Assembly (NCBI RefSeq): GCF_001514205.1
Contig: NZ_KQ948767.1
Span: 320,361-377,535 of the forward strand
Direction: 5' to 3'
Length of the DNA stretch: 57,175 nucleotides
DNA from: Streptomyces griseoruber
GTDB taxonomy: Bacteria > Actinomycetota > Actinomycetes > Streptomycetales > Streptomycetaceae
Shown here piece after piece: positions 19,100 to 27,439 of this stretch. The first letter of the stretch is position 1, and each line of letters begins with the position of its first letter. The position numbers were made by a program, and so were the translations under genes. The notes beneath the pieces were generated by a model. That model ran no database searches. It was not told where the DNA came from and saw nothing but the letters and a program-made list of their open reading frames with translations.

Positions 19100-19434
19100 G
19101 GGCGGCTGATCGCCGAGGCGGTCGAAGCGGCGCGCGCCGCCGACACGGCGGTCGTCGTGGTCGCCACCACCGACCGCGTAGAGTCGGAGGGCTTCGACCG
19201 CGCCGACCTGAAACTGCCGGGCCACCAGGACGAACTGGTGCGCGCCGTCGCGGCCGTCAACCCCCACACGGTCGTGGTCGTCAACTCCGGCTCCCCGGTG
19301 GAACTGCCCTGGCGGGACGAGGTCGCCGCCATCCTGCTCAGCTGGTTCCCGGGTCAGGAGGGCGGCGCCGCCCTCGCCGACGTCCTCACCGGAGCCCACG
19401 AGCCCGGCGGACGGCTCCCCACGACCTGGGGACC
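19100..19434 (+). pseudogene. GH3 beta-glucosidase, C-terminal-domain fragment
   Basis: The plus frame starting near 19106 encodes LIAEAVEAARAADTAVVVVA, then SEGFDRADLKLPGHQDELVR, TVVVVNSGSPVELPW, ILLSWFPGQEGGAALADVLT and PGGRLPTTWG. These are ordered landmarks of the GH3 C-terminal domain. The catalytic N-terminal barrel and fibronectin-like end are missing, so this is a remnant. The preceding ~110 bases (DDFDDQAWQDVAAALMEPWG in another frame) may be a scrap of a different gene. Nothing is recognised in 19435-19630. Confidence 0.75.
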
Positions 19435-19630
19435 CCTCAGCTTGCCGTTACGGTGGGGCCGGCGACCCTCGGCCGATCGTGACAGTGCGACAGTTGTCTG
19501 GGGTCAGGGGTGCCTGCCGTGCGGCTGGCGGTGTTGTGTCAGCGGACAGCGAGTGGCGCTGCCAGGCCCGGTCTCGACGCCCGCCACGCCAACTCGCCTG
19601 GGGGCTGTCCCACAGTCGGTCGGGTCAGGC

Positions 19631-20605
19631 TCAGGAGCCTTCTGCGGCGGCGGTGTGATCCATTGCCTTCTGGACGGCGGGGATCAGGTCCGCAAGCCGT
19701 TCGAGTTGATCGCGCTGGGAGCGCAGGTCCAGGGCACCGAGTCGTGCGACGATGTGCTGGGCGCCGGCGGCGATGTACTGTCCCAGGCGCCGGAGCACTT
19801 GGTCGGCGGAGCCGGTGACAACAGCCTGTACCCTCTCCAGTTCCTCCAACGGCATGCCATATGTGGCGCGTGCGTAGGCGTCCAGTGCTCGACGTCCGCT
19901 CTCGGTGTCGTCGTCGATACGGACCGAGACGAACAGTGCGGGGGTGATGTCCTCGACTGCACGCCCGGCGTCGGCCGCGGCTTGGCGGACATTGCGGAGG
20001 CCGGATGCGTAGTCGGCGGGGGCAGGCGGGTAGGGCAGCCATCCGTCGTACGTCCGGCCGGTGCGGGTCAGCGCTGCGGGGGTCGCGCCGCCGAGCCAGA
20101 TGGGCGGGCCACCGGCTCGGGACGGCCTGGTCGTGGGCGGGATGTCATCGAACTGGAGGATCTCGCCGTGGAAGGAGTCGGCGCCGTCCCATAGGGCCCG
20201 CCACAGTGCGACTGTCTCGTCCAGGCGGGCGAAGCGCCTTTCCCACGGCAGCTCGGACAGCGTGTAGAGGGGCCGCCCGAAGCGGCCGGGGAAGCCGGCG
20301 CCGACGGTCACGGTGAGCCGGCCGCCGGACAGCACGTCGATCGACCCAAGTGACTGCGCGGCCTGGATCGGCCGTCGCAGGAACGGCATCAGTGCAGCTG
20401 TACCCAGCGTCACGTTTTCGGTCGCCGGAGCGAGCGCGGCCAGCATCGTGAGTGCCTCGATGCGCGGGCTCATCAGGGAGTCGTTGACGAAGAGCGAGGA
20501 GAAGCCCAGGTGTTCGGCCTGGCGGCCGAAGGCGACCAGCTCGCGGGGGTCGTCGGCCGGGCCCCACTGGGCGGTTCCGGTCGGAAGCAGCACACCGATG
20601 TCCAT
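19631..20605 (-). CDS. LLM-class flavin/F420-dependent oxidoreductase
   Basis: A 324-residue luciferase-like monooxygenase (LLM class). Landmarks are the N-terminal strand MDIGVLLPTGTAQW, LGFSSLFVNDSL, the ENVTLGTAALMPFLRRP core and PPIWLGGATPAALTR near residue 170. Most actinobacterial members use F420 or FMN. The ATG at 20605 fits the family start better than the TTG 12 codons upstream. It is divergent from an XRE regulator 86 bp away, a common arrangement for oxidoreductases controlled by MmyB-type repressors. Substrate unknown. Confidence 0.87.
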   Translation of the reverse strand: MDIGVLLPTGTAQWGPADDPRELVAFGRQAEHLGFSSLFVNDSLMSPRIEALTMLAALAPATENVTLGTAALMPFLRRPIQAAQSLGSIDVLSGGRLTVTVGAGFPGRFGRPLYTLSELPWERRFARLDETVALWRALWDGADSFHGEILQFDDIPPTTRPSRAGGPPIWLGGATPAALTRTGRTYDGWLPYPPAPADYASGLRNVRQAAADAGRAVEDITPALFVSVRIDDDTESGRRALDAYARATYGMPLEELERVQAVVTGSADQVLRRLGQYIAAGAQHIVARLGALDLRSQRDQLERLADLIPAVQKAMDHTAAAEGS

Positions 20606-20640
20606 GTCGGCGATGTTCCCGACCGGTGCGGGTGGCGACA

Positions 20641-20656
20641 ATTCCCTGCGGGGAAT
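20641..20656. promoter_or_regulatory. Palindrome in the LLM / XRE divergent promoter
   Basis: ATTCCC-TGCG-GGGAAT is a perfect 6-bp inverted repeat midway between the two divergent starts. It is a candidate operator for the adjacent XRE regulator. Confidence 0.45.
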
Positions 20657-20691
20657 GGCCTGGGACCCTCCACCGCCGTTACAACAGGTCC

Positions 20692-21474
20692 GTGGACTTC
20701 CCTCGTGTGCTTCGCGAACGGCGTACCCGCCGTCATCTCAGCCAGCTCGACCTGGCGCTTCGGGCGGGTACCACGCAGCGTCATCTCAGCTTCATCGAAT
20801 CGGGCAGGTCCGTCCCCGGCCGGAACATGGTCGTGCGCCTGGCCGAGTCGCTGGAACTTCCGCTGCGGGAGCGCAACGAGCTGCTGCTGGCCGCAGGGTA
20901 CGCACCCGCCTACCCCGAGAGCGCACTCGACGACCCGGTGCTGGCTCCCGTGCGCACAGCGATCGGTCACATCCTTCGCGGGCATCTGCCGTATCCGGCG
21001 TTGGTTGTGGACCGCGGTGGTGACCTGATCGCCGCGAACGCCGCATTCGACCTGATCACCGAGGGGGTGGCCCCCGAGCTGGTCGGCCCGGGCACGAACA
21101 TTTACCGTCTTGCGCTGCATCCCGACGGCCTGGCTCCCCGCATCCACAATCTCGCCGAATGGGCCCGCCACATCCTGGCCCGCCTCGGCCACCTGGCAGA
21201 GTTGCGTGCCGAGCTCACGGGGTACGTTCCCCAGCTGGATCCGTCTGCCGGGCTACTCGGTTTCGCAGTTCCGCTCCGCCTGCAGTCCTCGTATGGTGAG
21301 CTGCGTCTGATGACGACCGTGACCACCTTCGCCACCGCCGTTGACGTAACGCTTGCCGAGCTGAAGCTGGAGGCGTTCCTGCCGGCCGACGCGGCGACGG
21401 CCGAGGCACTCTCGGCAGCCGTCGGGCCGATGGGCGCCTCTGCTGCTGCGGATCAGGCACCCGGTGCCATGTAA
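20692..21474 (+). CDS. XRE regulator with MmyB-like ligand-binding domain
   Basis: A 260-residue regulator starting at GTG 20692. Residues 5-60 form a HTH (LRERRTRRHLSQLDLALRAG, TTQRHLSFIESGRSVPGR). Residues ~95-245 form the PAS-like MmyB ligand domain (YPALVVDRGGDLIAANAAFD). Proteins of this class often regulate adjacent redox genes and may bind fatty-acid-like ligands. It faces the LLM oxidoreductase gene. Its 3' end overlaps the convergent SnoaL remnant by 22 bases. Confidence 0.87.
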   Translation: MDFPRVLRERRTRRHLSQLDLALRAGTTQRHLSFIESGRSVPGRNMVVRLAESLELPLRERNELLLAAGYAPAYPESALDDPVLAPVRTAIGHILRGHLPYPALVVDRGGDLIAANAAFDLITEGVAPELVGPGTNIYRLALHPDGLAPRIHNLAEWARHILARLGHLAELRAELTGYVPQLDPSAGLLGFAVPLRLQSSYGELRLMTTVTTFATAVDVTLAELKLEAFLPADAATAEALSAAVGPMGASAAADQAPGAM

Positions 21475-21695
21475 TCGGTTTTGATCCGGCCGTCGTCATC
21501 GAGCATGAGAATTTCCAAGCCTCCAACCACCACTGAATCCGCGGCGATCTCTTTGATCTCCGCGGGCGGATGAAGGATATGGGTGCCGTCCTCGGCCCAC
21601 AGCCGCTCGATGGCCGCGCGCCGTTCGGCGGCCTCCGACAGCGTCCATTGAGCCATGTAGCGGTCAGCCAGGTGCTGCGGGTCGATCTTGCTCAC
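21453..21695 (-). pseudogene. SnoaL/NTF2-like small protein with the centre deleted
   Basis: The 80-codon frame begins LADRYMAQWTLSEAAERRAA IERLWAEDGTHILHPP, the N-terminus of NTF2-like proteins. After IKEIAAD it jumps to LEILMLDDDGRIKTDY, the characteristic C-terminus. About 60 middle residues are missing but the frame is preserved. Without the pocket-forming strands it is unlikely to work. Confidence 0.65.
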
Positions 21696-21858
21696 GTGAA
21701 ACTCCTTGCCAGGCAGGTCACTTCGAACCAGTCGTGCGATGCGCAGCGGTGACTGACAAGGTTGCGTCCAGGTCTGCGGCCCGTTCTTGATCTTACTCGG
21801 GCAAAGGACCGTTTATGAGAAACACCGCCCGAGACGGTCATCATGCACAGCGAAGGCG

Positions 21859-21889
21859 GAAGTCCCCGATCGCGCGGATCGGGGACTTC
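21859..21889. terminator. Strong hairpin between the SnoaL remnant and DUF2267 genes
   Basis: GAAGTCCCCGATC-GCGCG-GATCGGGGACTTC is a perfect 13-bp stem with a 5-base loop. It lies 52 bases past the stop of the minus-strand DUF2267 gene, so it probably terminates the hsp18-DUF2267 region. Confidence 0.75.
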
Positions 21890-21940
21890 ACCAAGGGCCG
21901 CCGGAGGGATCCTGTTGCGGCCCGGGGGTGCCGGTGCCGT

Positions 21941-22384
21941 TTACGCGGCGGAGGTGAGTTCGGCGCGGCCGAACAACAGCGCGTGGCCGGTGGGGAGCTG
22001 GTGGAGGATGCGGGTGATGAGGTCAGGGCCGGCGTGGGCGGCGACGGCCGCGAAGACGGAGCCGGTGTCCCAGCGGGTGGTGGCCAGGGAGGCGCCGGAG
22101 CGGGCGGCGAGGTCCTTGACGAAGGCCCAGCCGGTCAGCGGCTGGGTGTCGGGGATCTGTGCGGTCAGGACACGTGCAGCTTCCAGGGGCAGGCAGGCGG
22201 CAAGGTCGACGCGTTCGTCGCCGGTCAGCTGGCGTCCCAGCCCCGCGAGAACCAGGCGGACGGCTTCCTCGGCTCTCTCGCGGGTGGGGTAGGCGCCCTC
22301 GTAGCGGACCTTCTCCAGCATCTGCTCATACGCCGTCGAGTACGGCTGCTGGTACTCAGCCGGTACGCGCACGTCGGTGATCAC
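21941..22384 (-). CDS. DUF2267 protein (first of a tandem pair)
   Basis: A 147-residue helical protein of the DUF2267 family, starting at GTG 22384 after AAAGG. Typical segments are YSTAYEQMLEKVRYEG, ERAEEAVRLVLAGLGRQLTG, and the closing LITRILHQLPTGHALLFGRA. Function is not established; members often lie near stress genes. Its neighbour at 22438 is a paralogue, suggesting local duplication, and both follow hsp18. Confidence 0.8.
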   Translation of the reverse strand: MITDVRVPAEYQQPYSTAYEQMLEKVRYEGAYPTRERAEEAVRLVLAGLGRQLTGDERVDLAACLPLEAARVLTAQIPDTQPLTGWAFVKDLAARSGASLATTRWDTGSVFAAVAAHAGPDLITRILHQLPTGHALLFGRAELTSAA

Positions 22385-22437
22385 TGCAGTGCATGCCTTT
22401 CGTAGAGCGGTGCGGGTGTGTGGCACCGAGGTAGGGG

Positions 22438-22833
22438 TCAGGTGGGCTGGGGGCGGCCGAAGAGGAGGTCGTAGCCGGCGGGGAGCTGGAGCAGGATCTG
22501 CCCCAGCAGATCCTCGTCGGCCGTGTCGGCGACCGTGGACAGCACGGCGCTGACGTCCCAGGTCGCGGTCTGCTCGGTGGCGCCCTCGATCCAGGCCGCG
22601 GTCGCCCGCACGAACCGCTCCGGGGGGAGCGGTTCGGCGCTCTGCAGCGGGTTGAGCAGGATCAGGGCGAATTCCTCCGGGAGACGTGCCGCGAGCTGGG
22701 CGCGAACCTCGCCGACCAGATGCGTGCCGAGCAGAGCGAGCACCACACGGGCCGCGCGCTCGGCTTGCTCCACAGTGCCGTACTCGCCGCGCTCCTTCAC
22801 GTGGTCGAGGAACGCTTCGCGTCGCAGGGTCAT
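22438..22833 (-). CDS. DUF2267 protein (second of a tandem pair)
   Basis: A 131-residue DUF2267 member: REAFLDHVKERGEYGTVEQA, ERAARVVLALLGTHLVGEVR, then the shared ending LLGQILLQLPAGYDLLFGRP. The matching ends of the two proteins show they are paralogues. The gap to the first copy is 53 bases, so they are co-transcribed. A 15-bp-stem terminator separates this gene from hsp18. Confidence 0.82.
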   Translation of the reverse strand: MTLRREAFLDHVKERGEYGTVEQAERAARVVLALLGTHLVGEVRAQLAARLPEEFALILLNPLQSAEPLPPERFVRATAAWIEGATEQTATWDVSAVLSTVADTADEDLLGQILLQLPAGYDLLFGRPQPT

Positions 22834-22872
22834 CTCGCCGCCACCCCTTCTTGTTCTTCGGCCTGCCCACGG

Positions 22873-22921
22873 GGTGCGGAGGACGGGGTGAGGGGGAGAT
22901 CAGGTGCCCGTCCTCCGCACC
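22873..22921. terminator. Terminator after hsp18
   Basis: GGTGCGGAGGACGGG (22873-22887) pairs perfectly with CCCGTCCTCCGCACC (22907-22921), a 15-bp stem with a 19-base loop, 13 bases past the hsp18 stop. It should uncouple heat-shock transcription from the DUF2267 genes. Confidence 0.8.
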
Positions 22922-22934
22922 TGTCCGGCCGGTG

Positions 22935-23366
22935 TCAGCCGGAGATCTCCTTGTGGCCGGTCCCGACGCCGATGGAGATCTTGCGGGGCTTGGCGCGCTC
23001 GGCGATCGGGATGCGCAGGGTCAGCACGCCCGCGTCGTAGTCGGCCTTGATGTGCTCGGTGTCGAGGGTGTCGGCGAGCACGATCTGGCGGGAGAAGACG
23101 CCCAGCGGCCGCTCGGACAGCTCCATCTGCACGTCGTCGGCCTTCGCCACCGGCCGGCGCTCCGCCTTGACCGTCAGCATGTTCCGCTCGACGTCGATGT
23201 CGATCGCGTCCGCGCTGACGCCGGGAAGGTCGAAGGCCACCACGTACTCATCACCCTCGCGGTAGGCATCCATCGGCATCGCCGACGGCTTCGACCAGGT
23301 GCCCGGGCCCATCAGCTGCTGCGCCAGCCGGTCCAGCTCACGGAAGGGGTCAGTGCGCATCAACAT
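22935..23366 (-). CDS. hsp18: Small heat-shock protein HSP18 (alpha-crystallin family)
   Basis: A 143-residue Hsp20 chaperone that holds unfolded proteins in the cytoplasm. The N-terminal arm (DPFRELDRLAQQLMG) is followed by the alpha-crystallin domain from AYREGDEYVVAFDLPGV to GVLTLRIPIAERAKPRKI, where the conserved GVLTLRIP strand and a C-terminal I-S-I motif are visible. TGGAGG precedes the ATG at 23366. The gene is divergent from rheA with two RheA-type operators between them, matching the Streptomyces albus hsp18 arrangement. Confidence 0.93.
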   Translation of the reverse strand: MLMRTDPFRELDRLAQQLMGPGTWSKPSAMPMDAYREGDEYVVAFDLPGVSADAIDIDVERNMLTVKAERRPVAKADDVQMELSERPLGVFSRQIVLADTLDTEHIKADYDAGVLTLRIPIAERAKPRKISIGVGTGHKEISG

Positions 23367-23432
23367 CGTGAAAACACCTCCAGCAGGTTCAGGCAGTTAC
23401 TGCCAATGCGCCTCACTGACACCGTTGTAACA

Positions 23433-23451
23433 TGTCATCCAATGGATGACA
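23433..23451. promoter_or_regulatory. RheA operator 1
   Basis: TGTCATC-CAATG-GATGACA is an exact match to the inverted repeat TGTCATC-N5-GATGACA, which I recall as the RheA binding site of the S. albus hsp18 promoter. It is placed upstream of hsp18 and within the rheA leader. Confidence 0.85.
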
Positions 23452-23458
23452 AACACGA

Positions 23459-23477
23459 TGTCGTCGACATGATGACA
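23459..23477. promoter_or_regulatory. RheA operator 2 (one mismatch)
   Basis: TGTCGTC-GACAT-GATGACA matches the same consensus with one change. It starts 26 bp from the first site, and ends 17 bases before the rheA start, where a bound repressor could also block rheA transcription. Confidence 0.75.
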
Positions 23478-23494
23478 ACCCGAGGGAGGTGCCC

Positions 23495-24124
23495 GTGACC
23501 GCACCCGACCAGTCGGTCTCCACCGACGCCGACGCCCACAGCCCGGCGTCGTTCCTCGCCGCCGCGGCGGCCCTGAAAGCCATAGACGACGCCCTGCGCG
23601 ACGCCCAGCACGAGACCCCCGACACCCTCGGCGCCGGGCCGGCCCCGGAGCAGGCCCTCGCCTCCCTGCTGCTGCTGCGGCAGGTACGTGAGCGGCTGGC
23701 CGGATGGGAGACCGGCCTGATCGAAACCGCCCGCGACGCGGGAGCCAGCTGGGCCGAGCTCGCCCACCCCCTCGGCGTCGCCAGCCGCCAGGCCGCCGAG
23801 CGCCGCTACCTGCGCGGCCGCCCCGGCCCGGCCGGGACCACCGGCGAACAGCGCGTGACGGCCACCCGTCAGGCCCGGGCCGCCGACCGCAACACCGCCA
23901 CCTGGGCCCGCCGCAATGCGGCCGACCTGCGCCGCCTCGCTGGCCAGATCACCGCCCTCACCGACCTTCCCCCTGCCGCCCGCCGCCCGCTCAATGAGCT
24001 CCACGCGGCCCTCGCCCACAACGACCCCGCCGACCTCATCGCCCCCCTGACCGCCACCCGCCCCCACCTGGCCGCCGCCCGCCCCGACCTCGCCGCCCGG
24101 CTCGACACCCTCACTCCCCCCTGA
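23495..24124 (+). CDS. rheA: HSP18 transcriptional repressor RheA-like
   Basis: A 209-residue, Ala/Arg-rich, largely helical protein matching the proteins annotated as HSP18 regulators in Streptomyces. The middle segment WAELAHPLGVASRQAAERRY resembles a helix-turn-helix. RheA is known as a thermosensing repressor of hsp18. The GTG at 23495 follows GGGAGG by five bases. It is divergent from hsp18 with two operators in between. Identification rests on position, operators and overall composition. Confidence 0.8.
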   Translation: MTAPDQSVSTDADAHSPASFLAAAAALKAIDDALRDAQHETPDTLGAGPAPEQALASLLLLRQVRERLAGWETGLIETARDAGASWAELAHPLGVASRQAAERRYLRGRPGPAGTTGEQRVTATRQARAADRNTATWARRNAADLRRLAGQITALTDLPPAARRPLNELHAALAHNDPADLIAPLTATRPHLAAARPDLAARLDTLTPP

Positions 24125-24189
24125 CCTCGCCCGGTGCCCCGCACCAGCCCAGTCAGCCTCCGCCCCCGGGCGGCCCTCGATTGCCCTCG

Positions 24190-24289
24190 AAGTCCGGCGG
24201 CAGATCGTCCTCCGGATTACGCCACCGGGCGCCCAGATCTCCCGCTGACGCAGCGCATCCCGCCAGGTTTGCGGCAGAACTACACGCAT
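24190..24289 (-). pseudogene. Tn3-family transposase scrap
   Basis: Minus-strand frames encode TWRDALRQREIWA, then after a shift WRNPEDDLPPDFEGNR, a well-known stretch of Tn3-type transposases. Nothing else of the transposase is present. Confidence 0.6.
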
Positions 24290-24756
24290 CGAACTGAAGA
24301 AAATCTGTTGTGTTCACAGTAGACATTGGCTCGTCGCAGGGTTATTTTTTCCGTGTACCCAGGAAGTCGAGATGGGCACGGCAGAGATGAACTGCCGCGC
24401 ATGCACGTCAAGCAGGACGCCCCACGGGGGCTGCGAGCAGTACCCGCGTTATCCAGCAGTACGACCGTGTAGCCGAAGTAGAGGAGCAGACGCCATCAGG
24501 ATCGCCCGGGCGAGGAAGAAGTCCGCCCGGGTGCCGCAGGCCCCGGATTGGAAGGTGGTCCCCGGTCACGCATCCACGATCCCCGCAGTCCCGCCCTCCC
24601 AGGCGCACCTGCGGACAAAGAAGGCCGGCGCAGTTCGCCGGTAGATGGTGTTGAAAGCTCGGGGCCCGGGTGCCGTACGGCACCCGGGCCCCCCGACGTG
24701 TCCCCTGAAAGAAGAGGTCTATGCCCCCTGCCAGTTCCCGTCCCGAGGAGAGGGCC
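24290..24756. other. Mostly gene-free, with one perfect palindrome
   Basis: No supportable gene. A plus-strand frame at 24372-24644 has no ribosome site or family signal. The 32-base palindrome at 24661-24692 is listed separately. Confidence 0.4.
24661..24692. terminator. Perfect 32-base palindrome
   Basis: GGGGCCCGGGTGCCGT is followed directly by its exact reverse complement ACGGCACCCGGGCCCC. As RNA it forms a very stable hairpin, so terminator is the simplest reading. It has no coding gene immediately before it now, probably because the gene decayed. Confidence 0.65.
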
Positions 24757-25000
24757 GCTTTTCGTAGACCTCGCCACGTGCTGCCGTGGGCCGATCGAGT
24801 TCGACCTCGCCCATGCCCCCGAAGAAGTGGGAGAGCACTATGCGGGGGCTGACCACGGCCTGACGCAGCGGTGCCGCGCCCTGAACTGGGCGATGTTCTC
24901 GGCCTGGCGCTGGCGCCGAGACGACCAAATGCCCGACCGCGGCCACTGGAGAGTGGAGGGACTCAACCAGGAGTGCTGCGGACGAACGCGGCCAGCTTGA
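24757..25000 (+). pseudogene. Aminoglycoside-phosphotransferase-type kinase, C-terminal fragment
   Basis: The frame encodes RRGPLFVDLATCCRGPIEFD LAHAPEEV then LNWAMFSAWRWRRDDQMPD and ends in unrelated residues at the TGA at 25000. The first stretch corresponds to the metal-binding D-x-D/ G-P-x-E-x-D-L segment of APH-type kinases. The N-terminal lobe and catalytic loop are absent. Confidence 0.6.
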
Positions 25001-25129
25001 GAGGACATCTCATCCCCTCGCCCCTGCCCACGTCAGCGCCCCGGACACGGACTGGTCACATGGTCGGCGGGACAAGTCCTGGTTCTGCCGCCGCATGGAT
25101 CGCTGCGATTACGGCTTCGCCGATCGGGG

Positions 25130-26010
25130 TCAATTTCAACGAGCAGAACCTGCAGCAGTTCGTGAACCAGTCCACGTGGGACCCGGTGCCGGTGCAGCGG
25201 CGGATCGTCGAACGCATGCTGCCGTTGATCGGTCCGACGGCTTGGGTGATCGACGATGTGTCGGTGCCCAAGGACGGCCGGATGTCGGCCGGGGTGGCCC
25301 CGCAGTACTGCGGGGCCCTGGGAAAGAGGGCCAACTGCCAGGTCGCGGTCAGCGTCCACGCTGCCACCGATACCGCCTCCTGCCCTCTGCAATGGCGGCT
25401 GTTCCTGCCCGAGGAGTGGGCGTCGGACACCCCGTTCGCCGGGGCCTGGCCCGGATCCCTGCGGGCGTCACGCACCGCGAGAAGTGGCGCCTTGCTCTGG
25501 ACATGCTCGACACGCTCGCCGGCTGGGGCATGAGGCCGCCGGTCGTGGTGGCCGACGCCGCCTACGGCACCAACGCACACCTGCGGACCGCGCGTCCGAG
25601 CGTGGGCTCGCCTACGTCCTGGCCGTCCGCTCGGACGTGAGCGCCCACTTCTTCGACACGAAGCCTGTGGCCCCGGCCCGCAACGGGCCGGTCGGCTGCT
25701 GGCCCCAGCCCCGCTACCGGCAGACCGCGCCATCCGTGGCAGCCCTGGCCGCCGCCCTCGGACCAGAGGCATTCACCCCGCTCACCTGGCGACACGGTAC
25801 GCGAGGGGAGTTACCTCCCGCTTCGCCGCCGTGCGTGTCCGTCCCGCCGGCAAGGCCGTCGAGCGCCCTATCAAAGCCGCAGCCTCAGCAGAACAGGGCT
25901 GGTGGGACGGGATCCTGCCCGACTGCTGGCTGCTCGAAGGTCCGCTGGCGCATCGAGCACGACTACCGCGAGCTCAAGCACGGCCTGGGCCTGGACCACT
26001 TCGATCTTCA
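25130..26010 (+). pseudogene. IS701-family transposase, multiply frameshifted
   Basis: Plus-strand pieces in three frames line up as one IS701 DDE transposase: NEQNLQQFVNQSTWDPVPVQ, AWVIDDVSVPKDGRMS, CGALGKRANCQVAVSVHAAT, then REKWRLALDMLDTLAGWGMR, VVADAAYGTNAHLR, then RGLAYVLAVRSDVSAH, RPAGKAVERPIKAA, GWWDGILPDCWLLEG and finally VRWRIEHDYRELKHGLGLDH. Shifts fall near 25445, 25600 and 25815. An internal deletion follows WLLEG. The N-terminal ~55 residues are missing, and the 3' end abuts the IS30 fragment at about 26012. Confidence 0.85.
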
Positions 26011-26011
26011 A

Positions 26012-26605
26012 CCGGGCTGAGATCTGCTCTGGGCTCCAGGCATTCGCCAACCTGCGATTATTACGGTGCGGCTTGTTGCGCCCCTTCCAATCGGGCACCT
26101 GCGGACCGGGAAGCGCCCTACCATCCGCGGATCGGATCACGCCCGGCAAGCGGTCCTGGACGTACTCCCGCAGCCGCTCGTTCGCGGCCAGCTTCGCCTC
26201 CTTGGGGCGCCGCGCCACGAGGTCGGCCTTCCACTGCGCGACCGAGGCCCGGTACTCGAGACTGCCGCCGCGTGTGGCCGCGTTGCGCCGCAGCTCCCGG
26301 GAGATCGTTGATGGCGACCGACCCAGCCGTCCGGCGATCTGCCGTACCCCGGCGCCCCGCACGCGCAGCAGAGCGATGTCCTCCCGTTCGGCGAACGAGA
26401 GATAGCGGCCCGAGACGGTCAGGTTGATCCGCGGCATCCCCCCAGCGTGTCGGAACCACCGCGTTCCCATCGCCGGCGCAGCTCCGACAGCGACCGCCGC
26501 ATCCTCACTGGTCAGGCCCTTGGCGATCTCGCCCCGGAACAGCCGCTCGACCTCGCGCCGAGTCGAGGGCCGCCCCGGCGACTTCATCGGCGACCGACCC
26601 GTCAA
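26012..26605 (-). pseudogene. IS30-family transposase, N-terminal part
   Basis: The minus-strand frame from 26605 gives the IS30 helix-turn-helix regions: RPSTRREVERLFRGEIAKGL, then YLSFAEREDIALLRVRGAGV, RQIAGRLGRSPSTISRELRR, and NAWSPEQISARL. Homology ends near 26012, exactly where the IS701 remnant starts on the other strand. The DDE catalytic domain is absent. Confidence 0.85.
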
Positions 26606-26680
26606 CTCCGTCGTCCAACCCGCTGGCCGTCCCGCAACACACCTCTCTGATCAGGAGTGTTGCTACGATTGGTTGAACCC

Positions 26681-26983
26681 GGTCAATACACCAGTCGGGC
26701 CTTCGCCGACGCCTGCAACCAAGGCGGCGTCCGCCAGTCCATGACCGCGATCGGCTCCAGCGCGGACAACGCGCTCGCCGAGTCCGTCAACGCGACGTTC
26801 AAACGCGAGACGCTCCAGGGCCGCAAGCACTGGTCCAGTGAGCGCGAGGCCCGTCTCGACGCGTTCGGCTGGCTGCACCGCTACAACACCCGACGCCGTC
26901 ACTCCCGCCTCGGACACCGCAGCCCGATCGCCTACGAAACAACGTCCCGCACAACATCACCTACGCTGACACCAGCGGCATAA
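26681..26983 (+). pseudogene. IS3-family transposase OrfB, C-terminal third
   Basis: The frame encodes GQYTSRAFADACNQGG, MTAIGSSADNALAESVNATF, KRETLQGRKHWSSEREARL and HRYNTRRRHSRLGHRSPIAY. This is the last part of the IS3 integrase core including its final catalytic Glu (ALAES). Upstream parts are missing. Confidence 0.85.
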
Positions 26984-27030
26984 CCCGTGTCCAGGATTCG
27001 GGGTCAAGGCCCCACCACCATGAGGAACCA

Positions 27031-27420
27031 TTGACATACCCGCAACTGCCCACCCCCGAGGAGAAGCTCGCCGACGCGAAGAAGCTGTTGAGCCTCCCGC
27101 GTATCGTCGTGATCTGCGGCTCCACCCGCTTCATGACCGAGATGAACGAGGCCGATCTGCGGGAGACCAAAGCCGGAAAGATTGTCGTCAAACCGGGCTG
27201 TGACATGAAGTCTCCGCACGAACTTTGGTCCGATCCTGCCGAGGCCGAGGCGCTGAAGGCTCGACTCGACGATCTGCACCGGGCGAAGATCCGGCTCGCT
27301 GATGAGGTGCTCGTAGTCGGCGACTACATCGGAGACAGCACCCGAGCCGAAATCGCCTACGCCCGGTCGCTGGGCAAGCCCGTGCGGTTCACGCACCCCG
27401 GAGTCGACCCTGACGCCTGA
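27031..27420 (+). CDS. Nucleoside-deoxyribosyltransferase-like / DUF4406-type protein
   Basis: A 129-residue protein with a Rossmann-like layout. VVICGSTRF near residue 25 resembles the nucleotide-binding first strand of the 2'-deoxyribosyltransferase superfamily. LADEVLVVGDYIGDSTRAEI near 90-110 is the second conserved element (asparate/glutamate pair), and SLGKPVRFTHP ends the fold. Such proteins are common in actinobacteriophages and mobile islands. Start is TTG at 27031 with GAGGA upstream. It appears intact despite lying between remnants. Confidence 0.65.
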   Translation: MTYPQLPTPEEKLADAKKLLSLPRIVVICGSTRFMTEMNEADLRETKAGKIVVKPGCDMKSPHELWSDPAEAEALKARLDDLHRAKIRLADEVLVVGDYIGDSTRAEIAYARSLGKPVRFTHPGVDPDA

Positions 27421-27439
27421 CCGCCCGCTGCCACCACAA

